Shown: positions 39,839 to 50,118, numbered from the stretch's first letter. The stretch is 64,000 nucleotides of DNA from Leptothrix cholodnii SP-6 (GCF_000019785.1 NC_010524.1:2294001-2358000); one strand, 5' to 3'. Translations and numbers: made by a program. The notes: generated from the sequence alone by a model not told the origin.

Positions 39839-42313
39839 TCAGCCGCCCTTCTTGCGGCCGCCGGTCTTGGCCGAGGGGCCCGGCCGCGGCCCGGCCGGGG
39901 CGGCCGGCGGCCGGGCGCCCGGCACGATGATCGGCGAGCTGACGCGCGGGCCGGCCTTGCGCGGCGCGCCGGTCTCACGCGGCGGCAAGCCGGTGTGCTG
40001 GGTCAGGATGCGGCCCTTGGGCGGCGCGGATCCACCGGCTCGGGCGGCCGGCTTGTTGGGCGCGGCCTTGACCCCCGTGGCGGTCGAGTTCTTGCGCCGC
40101 GCGCTCTCGTAGCTGCCGTCGGTGGCGGGCTGCCAGGTCGGGATCAGGTGCTGCTTGCCGTTGCCGATCAGGTCGGCGCGGCCCATCGCCTGCAGCGCCT
40201 CGCGCAGCAGCGGCCAGTTGTTGGCGTCGTGGTAGCGCAGGAAGGCCTTGTGCAGCCGGCGGCGCTTGTCGCCACGCACGATGTCGACCGTCTCGCTGCT
40301 GCGCGTGACCTTGCCGAGCGGGTTCTTGCCCGAGTGGTACATCGCGGTGGCGGTGGCCATCGGGCTCGGGTAGAAGGTCTGCACCTGGTCGGCCCGGAAG
40401 CCGTTGTGCTTGAGCCAGACCGCCAGGTTCATCATGTCCTCGTCGCGCGTGCCCGGGTGGGCGGCGATGAAGTACGGGATCAGGTACTGCTTCTTGCCGG
40501 CCTCGGCGCTGTACTTCTCGAACAGCTGCTTGAAGCGGTCGTAGCTGCCGATGCCGGGTTTCATCATCTTGGACAGCGGCCCGTCCTCGGTGTGTTCGGG
40601 CGCGATCTTCAGGTAGCCGCCGACGTGGTGCTGCACCAGCTCCTTGATGTACTCGGGCGAGCGGATCGCCAGGTCGTAGCGCAGCCCCGAGCCGATCAGG
40701 ATCTTCTTGATGCCCTTGAGCTGGCGGGCGCGCTGGTACATGTGGATCAGCGCGTCGTGGTCGGTGTTGAGGTTCTGGCAGATGCCCGGGTAGACGCAGC
40801 TCGGCTTGCGGCACGCGGCCTCGATCTCCGGGCTCTTGCAGCCCAGGCGGTACATGTTGGCCGTCGGCCCGCCCAGGTCGGAGACCACGCCGGTGAAGCC
40901 TTTCACCTTGTCGCGGATGTCCTCGATCTCCTTGATGACCGAGTCCTCGCTGCGGCTCTGGATGATGCGGCCCTCGTGTTCGGTGATCGAGCAGAAGGTG
41001 CAGCCGCCGAAGCAGCCGCGCATGATGTTGACGCTGAAGCGGATCATCTCCCAGGCCGGGATCTTGGTCGCGCCGTCATGGCCGCCGTGTTCGTCGGCAT
41101 AGGCCGGGTGCGGGCTGCGGGCGTACGGCAGGTCGAACACGTGGTCCATCTCGGGCGTGGACAGCGGGATCGGCGGCGGGTTGATCCAGACGTCGCGCGC
41201 GGTGTTGCCGTCGCCGTGGCGCTGCACCAGGGCGCGGGCGTTGCCGGGGTTGGTCTCGAGGTGCAGCACGCGGTTGGCGTGGGCGTACAGCACCGGGTCG
41301 CTGCGAACCTGCTCGTAGCTGGGCAGGCGGATCACGCTCTTGTCGCGCGGCGGCATCTTGATGCGGCCGGTGAGCTTGGGCGGGGCGACGAAGGTGATGG
41401 TCTTGTAGACCGATTCGGGGTCGGCGGCCGGGCCGGCTGCTGCCGGTGCGGCGGCGCCCTCCTCCTTCGAGCAGGTGCTGCCTTGCGCGGCCGCCTGTTC
41501 GGCGGTGGTCTGGTAGGGGTTGATGTGTTCGTCGACGCGACCGACCAGGTCGACCGAGCTGGAGTCGATCTCGAACCAGCCGGCGGCGTCCGGGTCGTCC
41601 GAGCGGCGCACGAAGGCGGTGCCGCGGATGTCGGTCATGCGGCGCACGTTCTCGCCCGCGGCCAGGCGGTGCGCCACCTCGATGATGGCGCGCTCGGCGT
41701 TGCCGTACAGCAGCAGGTCGCACTTGGCGTCGACCACCATCGAGCGGCGCACCTTGTCCTGCCAGTAGTCGTAATGCGCGATGCGGCGCAGCGAGGCCTC
41801 GATGCCGCCCATGATGATCGGCACTTCCGGGTAGGCCTCCTTGCAGCGCTGCGCGTAGACCAGCGAGGCGCGGTCCGGCCGCTTGCCGCCCAGGCCGCCC
41901 GGCGTGTAGGCGTCATCGCTGCGGATTTTTCGATCAGCCGTGTAGCGGTTGATCATCGAATCCATGTTGCCGGCGGCCACGCCGTAGAACAGGTTCGGTT
42001 TGCCGAGCGCCTTGAACGGGTCGGCGGTCTGCCAGTCGGGCTGGGCGATGATGCCGACGCGAAAACCCTGCGCCTCGAGCGTGCGGCCGATCACCGCCAT
42101 GCCGAAGCTCGGGTGGTCGACGTAGGCGTCGCCGGTGACGATGACGATGTCGCAGCTGTCCCAGCCGAGGGCATCCATCTCGGCGCGGCTCATCGGCAGG
42201 AACGGCGCCGGCCCGAAGCGCTTGGCCCAGTGCGGGCGGTAGCCGGTCAGGGGCTTGTCGGCGCGGGGCACCGTGGGGGCAGCAGAGGCAACAGACGCAG
42301 CGGACACGGGCAA
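39839..42313 (-). CDS. ygiQ: YgiQ family radical SAM protein
   Basis: An 824-residue radical SAM enzyme of the YgiQ (UPF0313) family, whose reaction is unknown. The N-terminal part includes the family block [30 protein letters not shown]. The radical SAM domain contains CFGGCTFC (Cys434, 438, 441), which ligates the [4Fe-4S] cluster, followed by [15 protein letters not shown] family C-terminal domain ends at about residue 760. The last 65 residues are Lys/Pro/Ala-rich and probably disordered. It converges with the DUF2589 cluster. Confidence 0.92.
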   Translation of the reverse strand: MPVSAASVASAAPTVPRADKPLTGYRPHWAKRFGPAPFLPMSRAEMDALGWDSCDIVIVTGDAYVDHPSFGMAVIGRTLEAQGFRVGIIAQPDWQTADPFKALGKPNLFYGVAAGNMDSMINRYTADRKIRSDDAYTPGGLGGKRPDRASLVYAQRCKEAYPEVPIIMGGIEASLRRIAHYDYWQDKVRRSMVVDAKCDLLLYGNAERAIIEVAHRLAAGENVRRMTDIRGTAFVRRSDDPDAAGWFEIDSSSVDLVGRVDEHINPYQTTAEQAAAQGSTCSKEEGAAAPAAAGPAADPESVYKTITFVAPPKLTGRIKMPPRDKSVIRLPSYEQVRSDPVLYAHANRVLHLETNPGNARALVQRHGDGNTARDVWINPPPIPLSTPEMDHVFDLPYARSPHPAYADEHGGHDGATKIPAWEMIRFSVNIMRGCFGGCTFCSITEHEGRIIQSRSEDSVIKEIEDIRDKVKGFTGVVSDLGGPTANMYRLGCKSPEIEAACRKPSCVYPGICQNLNTDHDALIHMYQRARQLKGIKKILIGSGLRYDLAIRSPEYIKELVQHHVGGYLKIAPEHTEDGPLSKMMKPGIGSYDRFKQLFEKYSAEAGKKQYLIPYFIAAHPGTRDEDMMNLAVWLKHNGFRADQVQTFYPSPMATATAMYHSGKNPLGKVTRSSETVDIVRGDKRRRLHKAFLRYHDANNWPLLREALQAMGRADLIGNGKQHLIPTWQPATDGSYESARRKNSTATGVKAAPNKPAARAGGSAPPKGRILTQHTGLPPRETGAPRKAGPRVSSPIIVPGARPPAAPAGPRPGPSAKTGGRKKGG

Positions 42314-42441
42314 AACCAGTCGGACGAAGGGCCGCTATTGTCCGCGCTGGCCACTTCACGCGCCCGATGGCCTTGCAGAAGACCCGGAATCCGCAGGCCC
42401 GGCCGCGTTCGACGCGGCGCCGGTCTGCGCTCGGGTCGGAT

Positions 42442-42660
42442 TCAGTGGAGTTCCGCCAGTTGCACGGCCGGGGTGGCGTACTCGCGCCCGACCATCGCCT
42501 GCGCCTGGTGGAAGTTGTGGCGGGCCCGGTCGCTGAGTTCGTCGACGCGGACACGGCCGTGGGCGTCACACGGAAAACTCAGGCCGCGGCCGCTGTGGAA
42601 CAGCGACTGGAAGCGGATCTCGTAGCGGACATGGGCCGCGGTGCCGTCATGGGGAGTCAT
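42442..42660 (-). CDS. Small conserved hypothetical protein
   Basis: A 72-residue protein, VRYEIRFQSLFHSGRGLSFP at the start and RARHNFHQAQAMVGREYATPAV near the end. The same pattern is familiar from small uncharacterised proteins in many Burkholderiales, but no named family is known to me. The start is fixed by GGAGG eight bases upstream of ATG 42660; the longer frame to 42837 has no support. The 267 bases between it and the ABC exporter gene contain no other feature that I can support. Confidence 0.7.
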   Translation of the reverse strand: MTPHDGTAAHVRYEIRFQSLFHSGRGLSFPCDAHGRVRVDELSDRARHNFHQAQAMVGREYATPAVQLAELH

Positions 42661-42927
42661 GTTGCGTACCTCCAAACCAACCATCGGGTGAACACACTGT
42701 GCGCCTGCGACGGCCGCCCGAAGCGGCAAAACGAAGTCGAAAGACAGGCCAGTTCGTGTCGGCTGCGAGCCAGTTTGCGTGCGCCGGACGGGCCGGCACA
42801 TCCCCCGATCGAGGTAAGAGTCGGCCTCGGACTGCACGAAATTCCGACCTTGTTCACATCCGGCCGAAGACCGTTGCGACCCCGGTCCGGCAGGCCGTGA
42901 TCGGGCCGCGTCAGCCGCGGTGATGGG

Positions 42928-44820
42928 TCACTTGGCGCCGACCAGCTCGGCCGCGATCGGCGGGCGGGTACCCGTGGCGGCCGGCTCGTCGTCATCGGCC
43001 CCCAGGAAACCGCCGCTCTGGTGCGCCCACAGCCGCGCGTACAGGCCGCCCATCGCCAGCAGGCTGCGGTGGTCGCCCTCCTCGACGATGCGGCCGCGGT
43101 CGAGCACGATCAGCCGGTCCATCGCCGCGATGGTCGACAGCCGGTGCGCGATCGCCACCACCGTCTTGCCCTCCATCAGCTGATACAGCGTGGTCTGGAT
43201 GGCGGCCTCGACCTCGGAATCGAGCGCGCTGGTGGCCTCGTCGAGCAGCAGGATCGGCGCATCTTTCAGCATCACGCGGGCGATGGCGACGCGCTGGCGC
43301 TGCCCGCCCGAGAGCTTGACGCCGCGTTCGCCCACATGGGCGTCGTAGGCGGTGCGGCCCTTCGGATCGGTCAGCCCCTGCACGAACTCGTGCGCCTGGG
43401 CGCGTTTGGCGGCACTGATCATCTGCTCGTCGGTGGCGTCAGGACGGCCGTAGAGGATGTTGTCGCGCACCGAGCGGTGCAGCAGCGAGGTGTCCTGCGT
43501 CACCATGCCGACCTGCGCGCGCAGGCTGTCCTGCGTGACGTGCGCGATGTCCTGGCCGTCGATCAGCACCTGGCCCGAGCGCAGGTCGTAGAAGCGCAGC
43601 AGCAGGTTGACGATGGTCGACTTGCCGGCGCCCGAGCGCCCGACCAGGCCGATCTTCTCGCCCGGTCGGATGTGCAGGTTCAGACCCTCGACCACCGCCG
43701 CGCCGTTGCCGCCGTAGGCGAAATCGACGTTGTCGAAGCGGATCTCGCCGCGGCTGACCTGCAGCGGCTTCGCGTCGTCCCGGTCGGTCACGGCGTTCGG
43801 CCGCGACAGCGTCGCCAGCCCGTCCTGCACCGTGCCGATGTGCTCGAACAGCGACGCCACCTCCCACATCACCCAGTGCGAGATTCCGTTCAGGCGCAAC
43901 GCCATCGCGGTGGCCGCGGCGACCGCGCCGATGCCGACCTGGCCCTGGCTCCACAGCCACAGCGCCGAACCCGCCGTGCCCAGGATGAACAGCATGCTCA
44001 GCGAGTGGATGCAGACCTCGAAACCGCTCACCAGCCGCATCTGTCCGTGCACCGTGCGCAGGAACTCCTGCATCGCCGAGCGCGCGTAACCGGCCTCGCG
44101 CTGGGCGTGCGAGAACAGCTTGACGGTGGTGATGTTGGTGTACGCGTCGGTGATGCGCCCGGTCATCAGCGAGCGCGCATCGGCCTGCGCCTTGGCCACC
44201 CGCGCCAGCCGCGGCACGAAGAAAACCACCACCACGATGTAGGCCGCCAGCCAGGCCGCGAACGGCAGCAGCATCCAGCGGTTGAAGTGGCCCACCACCG
44301 CGGTCATGGTGACGAAGTAGATGACCACGAACACCAGGATGTCGGTCACGATCAGGATCGCGTCGCGCACCGCCAGCGCCGACTGCATCACCTTGGCGGC
44401 CACCCGGCCGGCCAATTCGTCCTGATAGAACGACATGCTCTGCGCCAGCATCATGCGGTGGAAGTTCCAGCGCAGGCGCATCGGGAAGTTGCCCGACAGC
44501 GTCTGGTGCTTGAGCAGCGTCTGCAGCATCACGACCAGCGGGCTGGCCGCGATCACGCCCACCAGCAGCAGCAACTGCCCCCCCGCATCGCTCCAGATCC
44601 GCGCTGGCGGGATCTGGCCCAGCCAGTCGACCACCTCGCCGAGCATCGCGAACAGCAGTGCCTCGAACGCGCCGATCAGCGCGGTGCAGATCGTCATGCC
44701 CAGGATGTAGCGCCGCGTGCCTTCGCTGCAGGCCCAGATGAAGGCGAAGAACCGCGGCGGTGGCGGCGTCGGCCGGGTGACGGGATAGGGGTCGACCAGC
44801 CGCTCGAAAGCTGCAAACAA
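42928..44820 (-). CDS. ABC exporter, fused membrane and ATPase domains (MsbA/MDR type)
   Basis: A half-transporter of about 630 residues working as a homodimer. Six membrane segments lie in about 35-320, then the ATPase domain (about 345-590): Walker A GRSGAGKST, signature LSGGQRQR, Walker B ILLLDEATSALD and switch IAHRLST. It exports lipids, peptides or drugs; the substrate is unknown. The longest frame starts at ATG 44841, but the only good ribosome-binding site (AGGAG) lies inside that extension, seven bases before a TTG codon at 44820. TTG is therefore preferred as the start. Confidence 0.87.
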   Translation of the reverse strand: MFAAFERLVDPYPVTRPTPPPPRFFAFIWACSEGTRRYILGMTICTALIGAFEALLFAMLGEVVDWLGQIPPARIWSDAGGQLLLLVGVIAASPLVVMLQTLLKHQTLSGNFPMRLRWNFHRMMLAQSMSFYQDELAGRVAAKVMQSALAVRDAILIVTDILVFVVIYFVTMTAVVGHFNRWMLLPFAAWLAAYIVVVVFFVPRLARVAKAQADARSLMTGRITDAYTNITTVKLFSHAQREAGYARSAMQEFLRTVHGQMRLVSGFEVCIHSLSMLFILGTAGSALWLWSQGQVGIGAVAAATAMALRLNGISHWVMWEVASLFEHIGTVQDGLATLSRPNAVTDRDDAKPLQVSRGEIRFDNVDFAYGGNGAAVVEGLNLHIRPGEKIGLVGRSGAGKSTIVNLLLRFYDLRSGQVLIDGQDIAHVTQDSLRAQVGMVTQDTSLLHRSVRDNILYGRPDATDEQMISAAKRAQAHEFVQGLTDPKGRTAYDAHVGERGVKLSGGQRQRVAIARVMLKDAPILLLDEATSALDSEVEAAIQTTLYQLMEGKTVVAIAHRLSTIAAMDRLIVLDRGRIVEEGDHRSLLAMGGLYARLWAHQSGGFLGADDDEPAATGTRPPIAAELVGAK

Positions 44821-44990
44821 GCAAGATCTCCTGTGTGGCATCGGGGGTGCCGAAGCCGCCGTATTCTGTCAGCGAACGATTGGCGGCCGGCATGCCCCTG
44901 CTGGCCGCACACGCCCGGCGGCGGCATGTCGGCCCGTCGAATCTCCGGCATCATCGCCCGCTGATCCGCAAGACCCTGAGGCTCCTCCCC

Positions 44991-46010
44991 ATGAAACGAC
45001 TGCATTCATCCGTTCTGGCGCTCGCCCTGCTGGCCGCCGCCCCGGCCTTTGCCGGCAAGACGCTCGACACCATCAAGCAGCGCGACCAGATCCTCGTCGG
45101 CGTCAGCACCGGCGTGGCGGGCTTCTCGGCCGCCGACAGCCAGGGCAAGTGGACCGGGCTCGACGTCGACGTCGGCCGCGCCATCGCCGCCGCCGTGCTG
45201 GGCGATGCCGACAAGGTCAAGTGGGTGCCGCTGGCCTCGCCGCAGCGCTTCACGGCGATCCAGTCGGGCGAGGTCGACGTGCTGTCGCGCAACACCACCT
45301 TCACGCTCACGCGCGATGCCTCGCTCGGCCTGCACCAGACGGCGGTGGTCTTCTACGACGGCCAGGGTTTCATGGTGCCGGCCAAGACCAAGGTCAAGAG
45401 CGCCAAGCAGTTGAAGGGCGCCACCGTCTGCGTGCAGTCGGGCACCACCACCGAGAAGAACCTGACCGACTTCTCGCGCGCCAACAAGCTCAACCTGAAG
45501 CCGGTCGTGTTCGACAAGCTCGACGCAGCCAACGCCGCCTACTTCTCGGGCCGCTGCCAGGCCTACACCACCGACGCATCGGGCCTGGCCTCGATCCGCT
45601 CGAAGGAAGCCAAGGACCCGAAGGACCACGTGATCCTGCCCGAGCTGATCTCGAAAGAGCCGCTCGGGCCGCTGGTGCGCCGCGGCGACGACGAATGGTT
45701 CGCGATCGTCAAGTGGGTGGTCTACGGCCTGATCGAAGCCGAGGAATCGGGCATCACGCAGGCCAACGTCGACCAGCTCAAGGCCGACAGCACCGACCCC
45801 GTCGTGCAGCGCCTGCTCGGCAAGACCGAAGACACCGGCAAGCTGCTCGGCCTGGACCGCGAGTGGCTGGCGCGCGCCATCAAGGCGGTGGGCAACTACG
45901 GCGAGATCTACGAGCGCAACGTCGGCGAGAAGACCCCCGTCGGCCTGCCGCGTGGCAAGAACGCGCTCTGGACCAACGGCGGCCTGCAGTACGCGATGCC
46001 GATCCGCTGA
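44991..46010 (+). CDS. aapJ: General L-amino acid ABC transporter, periplasmic binding protein
   Basis: A 339-residue family-3 solute-binding protein (AapJ/BztA type) with a signal peptide (1-21, LALALLAAAPAFA-G). Ligand-binding features are STGVAGFSAADSQGKWTGLDVD with the conserved acidic pair, IQSGEVDVLSRNTTFTLTRD, and VCVQSGTTTEKNL. The C-terminal LPRGKNALWTNGGLQYAMP is characteristic of the broad-specificity AapJ group. It is the first gene of aapJQMP, 28 bases before the permease. Confidence 0.92.
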   Translation: MKRLHSSVLALALLAAAPAFAGKTLDTIKQRDQILVGVSTGVAGFSAADSQGKWTGLDVDVGRAIAAAVLGDADKVKWVPLASPQRFTAIQSGEVDVLSRNTTFTLTRDASLGLHQTAVVFYDGQGFMVPAKTKVKSAKQLKGATVCVQSGTTTEKNLTDFSRANKLNLKPVVFDKLDAANAAYFSGRCQAYTTDASGLASIRSKEAKDPKDHVILPELISKEPLGPLVRRGDDEWFAIVKWVVYGLIEAEESGITQANVDQLKADSTDPVVQRLLGKTEDTGKLLGLDREWLARAIKAVGNYGEIYERNVGEKTPVGLPRGKNALWTNGGLQYAMPIR

Positions 46011-46038
46011 CGTCGCCAGCCTCCGCCAATAGCTGCCG

Positions 46039-47070
46039 ATGAGCGACGAGACCGCCGCGCCGCGCCGACCCCCTGCGCGGCGGCGCAGCTGGGCGTGGTC
46101 CAACCCGGCCACGCGTGGGCTGGTCTACCAGCTGCTGATGCTGGCGCTGGTGGCCGTGGTGGTGGGCTGGCTGGTGCACAACACGCTGGCCAACATGGCG
46201 CTGCGCGGCATCCGCAGCGGCTGGGATTTTTTGACCCAGACCGCCGGTTTCGACATCGGCGAGAGCCTGATTGCGTTCGAGTCGATCGACCCGTACTGGC
46301 GCGCGTTCCTGGTCGGCCTGCTCAACACGCTGCGGGTGGCGCTGATCGGCATCGTGCTGATCACGCTGCTGGGCACCGCGCTCGGCGTGGGGCGCTACTC
46401 GCGCAACGCGCTGGTGCGCGGGCTCTGTTATGGCTATGTCGAGCTGTTCCGCAACGTGCCGATCCTGGTCCAGCTCTTGATCTGGTACCTGCTGATGGTC
46501 GAGTTCCTGCCCGAGGCGATGGCGCCGCTCGATTGGGGCGGGCGGGTGTTTCTCAGCAAGTCGGGGCTGTCGCTGCCGTGGCTGGCGCACAGCGCCGAGG
46601 CGGGCTGGTCATGGAGCATTCCGGAGCCGGGCGCCTTTGTGCTCGAAGGTGGCGTGACGCTGTCGCCCGAGTTCCTCTCGGTGCTGCTGGGGCTGACCTT
46701 CTACACCTCGTCGTTCGTGGCCGAGGTGGTGCGCGCCGGCATCGCCAGCGTCCCGCGCGGCCAGACCGAAGCCGCGCACAGCATCGGCCTGAGCCGCGCC
46801 AAGACGCTGCGGCTGGTGGTGCTGCCGCAGGCGCTGCGGGTGATCATTCCGCCGCTCACCAACCAGTATCTGAACCTGACCAAGAACTCGTCGCTGGCGG
46901 TGGTGATCGGCTATCCGGACGTGGTCTCGATCGCCAACACCGCGCTCAACCAGACCGGCCGCGCGGTCGAATGCATCGCCATCATCATGGCCGTCTACCT
47001 GAGCACCTCGCTCGGCACCGCCGCGCTGATGAACGCGTACAACCGCCGCGTGGCGATCCGGGAGCGGTAG
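46039..47070 (+). CDS. aapQ: General L-amino acid ABC transporter permease AapQ
   Basis: A 343-residue inner-membrane permease. It is longer than ordinary HisMQ permeases, with a periplasmic insert (about 145-210) typical of AapQ/BztB. The EAA loop is GQTEAAHSIGLSRAKTLRLV, followed by PQALRVIIPPLTNQYLNLTKNSSLAV. It pairs with AapM to form the channel. The gap to aapM (160 bases) is unusually long for this operon and is filled by a palindromic repeat. Confidence 0.92.
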   Translation: MSDETAAPRRPPARRRSWAWSNPATRGLVYQLLMLALVAVVVGWLVHNTLANMALRGIRSGWDFLTQTAGFDIGESLIAFESIDPYWRAFLVGLLNTLRVALIGIVLITLLGTALGVGRYSRNALVRGLCYGYVELFRNVPILVQLLIWYLLMVEFLPEAMAPLDWGGRVFLSKSGLSLPWLAHSAEAGWSWSIPEPGAFVLEGGVTLSPEFLSVLLGLTFYTSSFVAEVVRAGIASVPRGQTEAAHSIGLSRAKTLRLVVLPQALRVIIPPLTNQYLNLTKNSSLAVVIGYPDVVSIANTALNQTGRAVECIAIIMAVYLSTSLGTAALMNAYNRRVAIRER

Positions 47071-47079
47071 AGATGACAG

Positions 47080-47223
47080 CCCCCAGCTCGCTACGCTCGC
47101 AGCCATGCCGGCCGCGCCAAGCCGGTGGCTTGGCCCTTCGGCAGGCACAAGCCGTCCTCAGGACGCCTTGTGTCCGGCCTCAGCCCCCGAGGGGCGCGTC
47201 GGCTCCTTGGGGCGGCCCGGCGG
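47080..47223 (+). repeat. GC-rich double-hairpin repeat, copy 2 (between aapQ and aapM)
   Basis: The core 47181-47223 aligns base for base with copies 1 and 3 (CCCCGAGGGG then CCTTGGGGCGGCCCGGCGG). About 100 further bases upstream form additional hairpins, such as the arms GCCAAGCCGG / TGGCTTGGC near 47117-47133. The GCTCGCTACGCTCGC lead resembles that before copy 3. It may alter relative expression of the operon halves or stabilise the upstream message. Confidence 0.65.
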
Positions 47224-47230
47224 AACCGAC

Positions 47231-48331
47231 ATGAGCCAGGCTTTTTCGCCCATCGCCGCGCGGCCGCCAACCCGGCGCTCCACCACGCCTTGGCGCTGGG
47301 CGCAACGCAACCTGTTCGCAGGTGTGCCGAGTTCCTTCGCCACGCTGCTGCTCATCGCCAGCTTCGCCTGGGCCTTGCCGCAGCTGTGGATCTGGGGCGT
47401 GTCGCACGCGGTCTGGTCCGGCAACGCCGAGGCCTGCCAGGCCGCGCGTGGCAGCGGCGCCTGCTGGGGCGTGATCACCGAAAAGCACCGGCTGGTGATC
47501 TTCGGCCGCTACCCGTACGACGCCCAATGGCGCCCGCTGATCGCCACGCTGGCGATGTTCACGATGCTCGTCATCAGCTGCGTGCGCCGTTGCTGGCGGC
47601 CCTGGCTGGTGCCGGCCTGGGCGGGCGTGCTGGCGGTTTTCTTCGTGCTTATGGGCGGCGGCTTCGGTCTCGCCAAGGTCGGCACCGACCAGTGGGGCGG
47701 CCTGCCGCTGACCGTGACGCTGGCCACGCTGTCGATCGTGCTGGCGTTTCCGATCGCGGTGGCGGTGGCGCTGGGCCGGCGCTCCAAGCTGCCGGCGATC
47801 CGCTCGCTGTGCACGCTCTACGTCGAGCTGATCCGCGGCGTGCCGCTGATCTCGGTGCTGTTCATGGCGAGTTTCATGTTCCCGCTGCTGATGCCCTCGG
47901 GCACCTCGCCCGACGTGCTGCTGCGCGTGCTGGTCGGCATCACGCTGTTCTCGGCCGCCTACATGGCCGAGATCGTGCGCGCCGGCCTGCAGGCCATCCC
48001 CGCCGGACAGCTCGAAGCGGCCGCCTCGGTCGGCCTGGGCTGGTGGCAGACCCAGCGCCTGGTGGTGCTGCCGCAGGCGCTGGCGGCGGTGGTGCCCTCG
48101 CTGATGAACAACTTCATCGCGATCTTCAAGGACACCTCGCTGATCACCGTGGTCAGCCTCTACGAACTCACCGGCTCGCTCGGCCTGGCGCTCAGCGGCG
48201 ACCCGGTCTGGCGGCCGTTCAAGATCGAGGGCTACCTCTTCATCACCGCGATCTACTTCGTGATCTGCTTTGCGATGTCGCGCTACAGCCTGTGGGTCGA
48301 AGCCCAGCTCGGCCGCAGCCGCAACCGTTGA
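47231..48331 (+). CDS. aapM: General L-amino acid ABC transporter permease AapM
   Basis: A 366-residue permease, partner of AapQ. The N-terminal region includes the AapM-specific periplasmic loop [29 protein letters not shown] (about 60-95). The EAA loop is [20 protein letters not shown], then [24 protein letters not shown]. The start at 47231 gives the family N-terminus; a 42-codon upstream extension would translate repeat DNA and is rejected. Confidence 0.92.
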   Translation: MSQAFSPIAARPPTRRSTTPWRWAQRNLFAGVPSSFATLLLIASFAWALPQLWIWGVSHAVWSGNAEACQAARGSGACWGVITEKHRLVIFGRYPYDAQWRPLIATLAMFTMLVISCVRRCWRPWLVPAWAGVLAVFFVLMGGGFGLAKVGTDQWGGLPLTVTLATLSIVLAFPIAVAVALGRRSKLPAIRSLCTLYVELIRGVPLISVLFMASFMFPLLMPSGTSPDVLLRVLVGITLFSAAYMAEIVRAGLQAIPAGQLEAAASVGLGWWQTQRLVVLPQALAAVVPSLMNNFIAIFKDTSLITVVSLYELTGSLGLALSGDPVWRPFKIEGYLFITAIYFVICFAMSRYSLWVEAQLGRSRNR

Positions 48332-48380
48332 ACCCCGTTCGCATGAACCACATCCATTCAACGCCTTTGCGGTGGGCCGA

Positions 48381-48422
48381 GCGCCGGGCCGCTCCCAAGC
48401 CGGCCCACATCCCCGCGGGGGA
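48381..48422 (-). repeat. GC-rich double-hairpin repeat, copy 4 (between aapM and aapP)
   Basis: Reverse-orientation copy: GCCGGGCCGCTCCCAAGCC matches the reverse complement of the core in copies 2 and 3, followed by the diverged second hairpin CCCCGCGGGG. It fills most of the 124-base gap between aapM and aapP. Confidence 0.6.
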
Positions 48423-48455
48423 TCGGTCGACGTATTCGTCGGCCGAGGGGCAGTC

Positions 48456-49211
48456 ATGACCGTCCCGATCATCACCTTCGAGCGCGTCAACAAGTGGTAC
48501 GGCGACGCCTTCCACGTGCTGCGCGACATCGATCTCAGCGTGCGCCGCGGCGAGCGCATCGTGATCTGCGGCCCGTCGGGTTCGGGCAAGTCGACGCTGA
48601 TCCGCTGCATCAACGCGCTGGAGCCGTATCAGGAAGGCCGCATCGGGGTCGACGGCACCCCGCTCGGCATCGAGGGCCGCGAGGACGACCGCGCGGTGCA
48701 GGCCGTGCGCCGCCAGGTCGGCATGGTGTTCCAGCAGTTCAACCTGTTCCCGCATCTGACGGTGCTGCAGAACCTGACGCTCGCACCGCTGCACGTGAGC
48801 CGCGAGCCCAAGCGCGAAGCCGAGGCCCGCGCGATGGCGCAGCTCGAACGGGTGCACATCGCCGAGCAGGCGCACAAGTTTCCGCTCCAGCTCTCGGGCG
48901 GCCAGCAGCAGCGGGTGGCGATCGCCCGCGCGCTGTGCCTGGCGCCCAAGATCATGCTCTTCGACGAGCCCACCTCGGCGCTCGACCCCGAGATGATCCG
49001 CGAGGTGCTCGACGTCATGATCGAGCTCGCTGGCCAGGGCATGACGATGGTCTGCGTCACGCACGAGATGGGTTTTGCCAAGTCGGTGGCCGACCGGGTG
49101 GTGTTCATGGACCAGGGCCAGATTGTCGAGGCGGCGCCGCCGGCGGAGTTCTTCAATGCGCCGCGCAGCGAGCGGACACGCAGTTTCCTGGAGCAGGTGC
49201 TGGCGCATTGA
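48456..49211 (+). CDS. aapP: General L-amino acid ABC transporter ATPase AapP
   Basis: A 251-residue ATPase of the polar amino-acid transporter group: Walker [10 protein letters not shown] (about 39-47), Q-loop [10 protein letters not shown], signature LSGGQQQR, Walker [13 protein letters not shown], and His switch VTHEMGF. The end [10 protein letters not shown] is typical for GlnQ/AapP. The start at ATG 48456 excludes an upstream repeat-derived extension. Its stop is immediately followed by a toxin relic. Confidence 0.93.
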   Translation: MTVPIITFERVNKWYGDAFHVLRDIDLSVRRGERIVICGPSGSGKSTLIRCINALEPYQEGRIGVDGTPLGIEGREDDRAVQAVRRQVGMVFQQFNLFPHLTVLQNLTLAPLHVSREPKREAEARAMAQLERVHIAEQAHKFPLQLSGGQQQRVAIARALCLAPKIMLFDEPTSALDPEMIREVLDVMIELAGQGMTMVCVTHEMGFAKSVADRVVFMDQGQIVEAAPPAEFFNAPRSERTRSFLEQVLAH

Positions 49212-49354
49212 ACGGCGTAGTGTTCAACATCGGCGGCAACAAGTACCGGCTGGTGGTTGAAATGCAGTACCGCGCCGGCATCGCATGGGTGAAATTCATC
49301 GGAACCCACGCCCAGTACGACAGGATCATTGTGGAGACCGTCAATGACCATTAA
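49212..49354 (+). pseudogene. HigB-type toxin, N-terminally truncated relic
   Basis: The 47 codons right after the aapP stop encode VVFNIGGNKYRLVV and WVKFIGTHAQYDRI, the C-terminal half of the HigB mRNA interferase. The N-terminal half (about 50 residues with the first helices) is missing, and there is no start codon or ribosome-binding site. The break coincides exactly with the end of aapP, which suggests a deletion or insertion junction. It overlaps the antitoxin gene by 11 bases, as intact higBA pairs do. Confidence 0.78.
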
Positions 49355-49703
49355 GCCGATTCGCACCGACGACGATCTGCATGCGGTGTTCCGCCATCTC
49401 GAGAGCATTTACCAGGCAGACGAAGGCACGCCCGAGGCAGACGAGCGAGACGTGCTGATGACCTTGATCGAAGCCTACGAGAACCAGCATTACGACTTCG
49501 GTCCGGCGGACCCGATTGAAGCGATCAAGTTCAGGATGGAGCAACAGGGCCTGACGCCACGCGATCTCGAACCCTATATCGGGCCCAGCGGACGAGTCTC
49601 CGAGGTACTCAATCGCAAGCGCCCGCTGAGCCTGCGGATGGTCAAGCAACTCCACGATGGATTGCGCATTCCCTACGAGAGCCTACTCGCCGGGACGGCG
49701 TGA
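49344..49703 (+). CDS. higA: HigA-type antitoxin / HTH regulator
   Basis: A 119-residue antitoxin. The N-terminal part (1 to about 60) is acidic and would bind the toxin. The C-terminal helix-turn-helix (about 64-112) contains FRMEQQGLTPRDLEPYIGPSGRVSEVLNRKR, the HigA/XRE pattern. It is intact although its toxin partner is beheaded, so it may persist as a decoy antitoxin or simple regulator. Base composition is clearly less GC-rich than in the neighbouring aap genes, consistent with acquired DNA. Confidence 0.87.
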   Translation: MTIKPIRTDDDLHAVFRHLESIYQADEGTPEADERDVLMTLIEAYENQHYDFGPADPIEAIKFRMEQQGLTPRDLEPYIGPSGRVSEVLNRKRPLSLRMVKQLHDGLRIPYESLLAGTA

Positions 49704-49751
49704 TCGGCCGTCGGATCGGCGCATTGCTATCGGCCTGCGGAATCCTCGGTT

Positions 49752-50048
49752 CTATCCGTTGTGACGACCGGTTGAATCCACCCGCGCGCAGTACGCCTCG
49801 ATGGTCCGCTTCCACGCAGGCCGGGCCAGGCACCGATCCCGATACGACGCGATTGCCGGATACGGCGCGATGAATGCCTCGTCCTTGATGCCCGCCGAGA
49901 GCACGTGCGCCATCAGGATGTCGGCGACCGTGAAACCGTCTGTCGCGACAAAGTTGCGGTCGGCGAACCAGCGTTCCAGGTTCGTCAGCACCCGATTCAC
50001 CCAGCCGACCAGGAACTGGCTGTGCTTGCCGCAATTGCCGTCCGGCAG
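49752..50048 (-). pseudogene. Glutathione S-transferase C-terminal fragment
   Basis: An open stretch of 98 codons encoding the helical C-terminal domain of a glutathione S-transferase: VLTNLERWFADRNFVATDGFTVADILMAHVL and YRDRCLARPAWKRTIEAY. The N-terminal thioredoxin-like glutathione-binding domain is absent, and a TGA (50049-50051) blocks the frame just upstream. A GTG inside could start an 82-residue product, but it would lack glutathione-binding residues. It is best read as a decaying gene. Confidence 0.68.
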
Positions 50049-50118
50049 TCAGGCGGTCATGGGGTGATGCACGCCGCCCGCCCCCAATGCAACAGTACGC
50101 AGGGTCGAGCGCCGCCGT

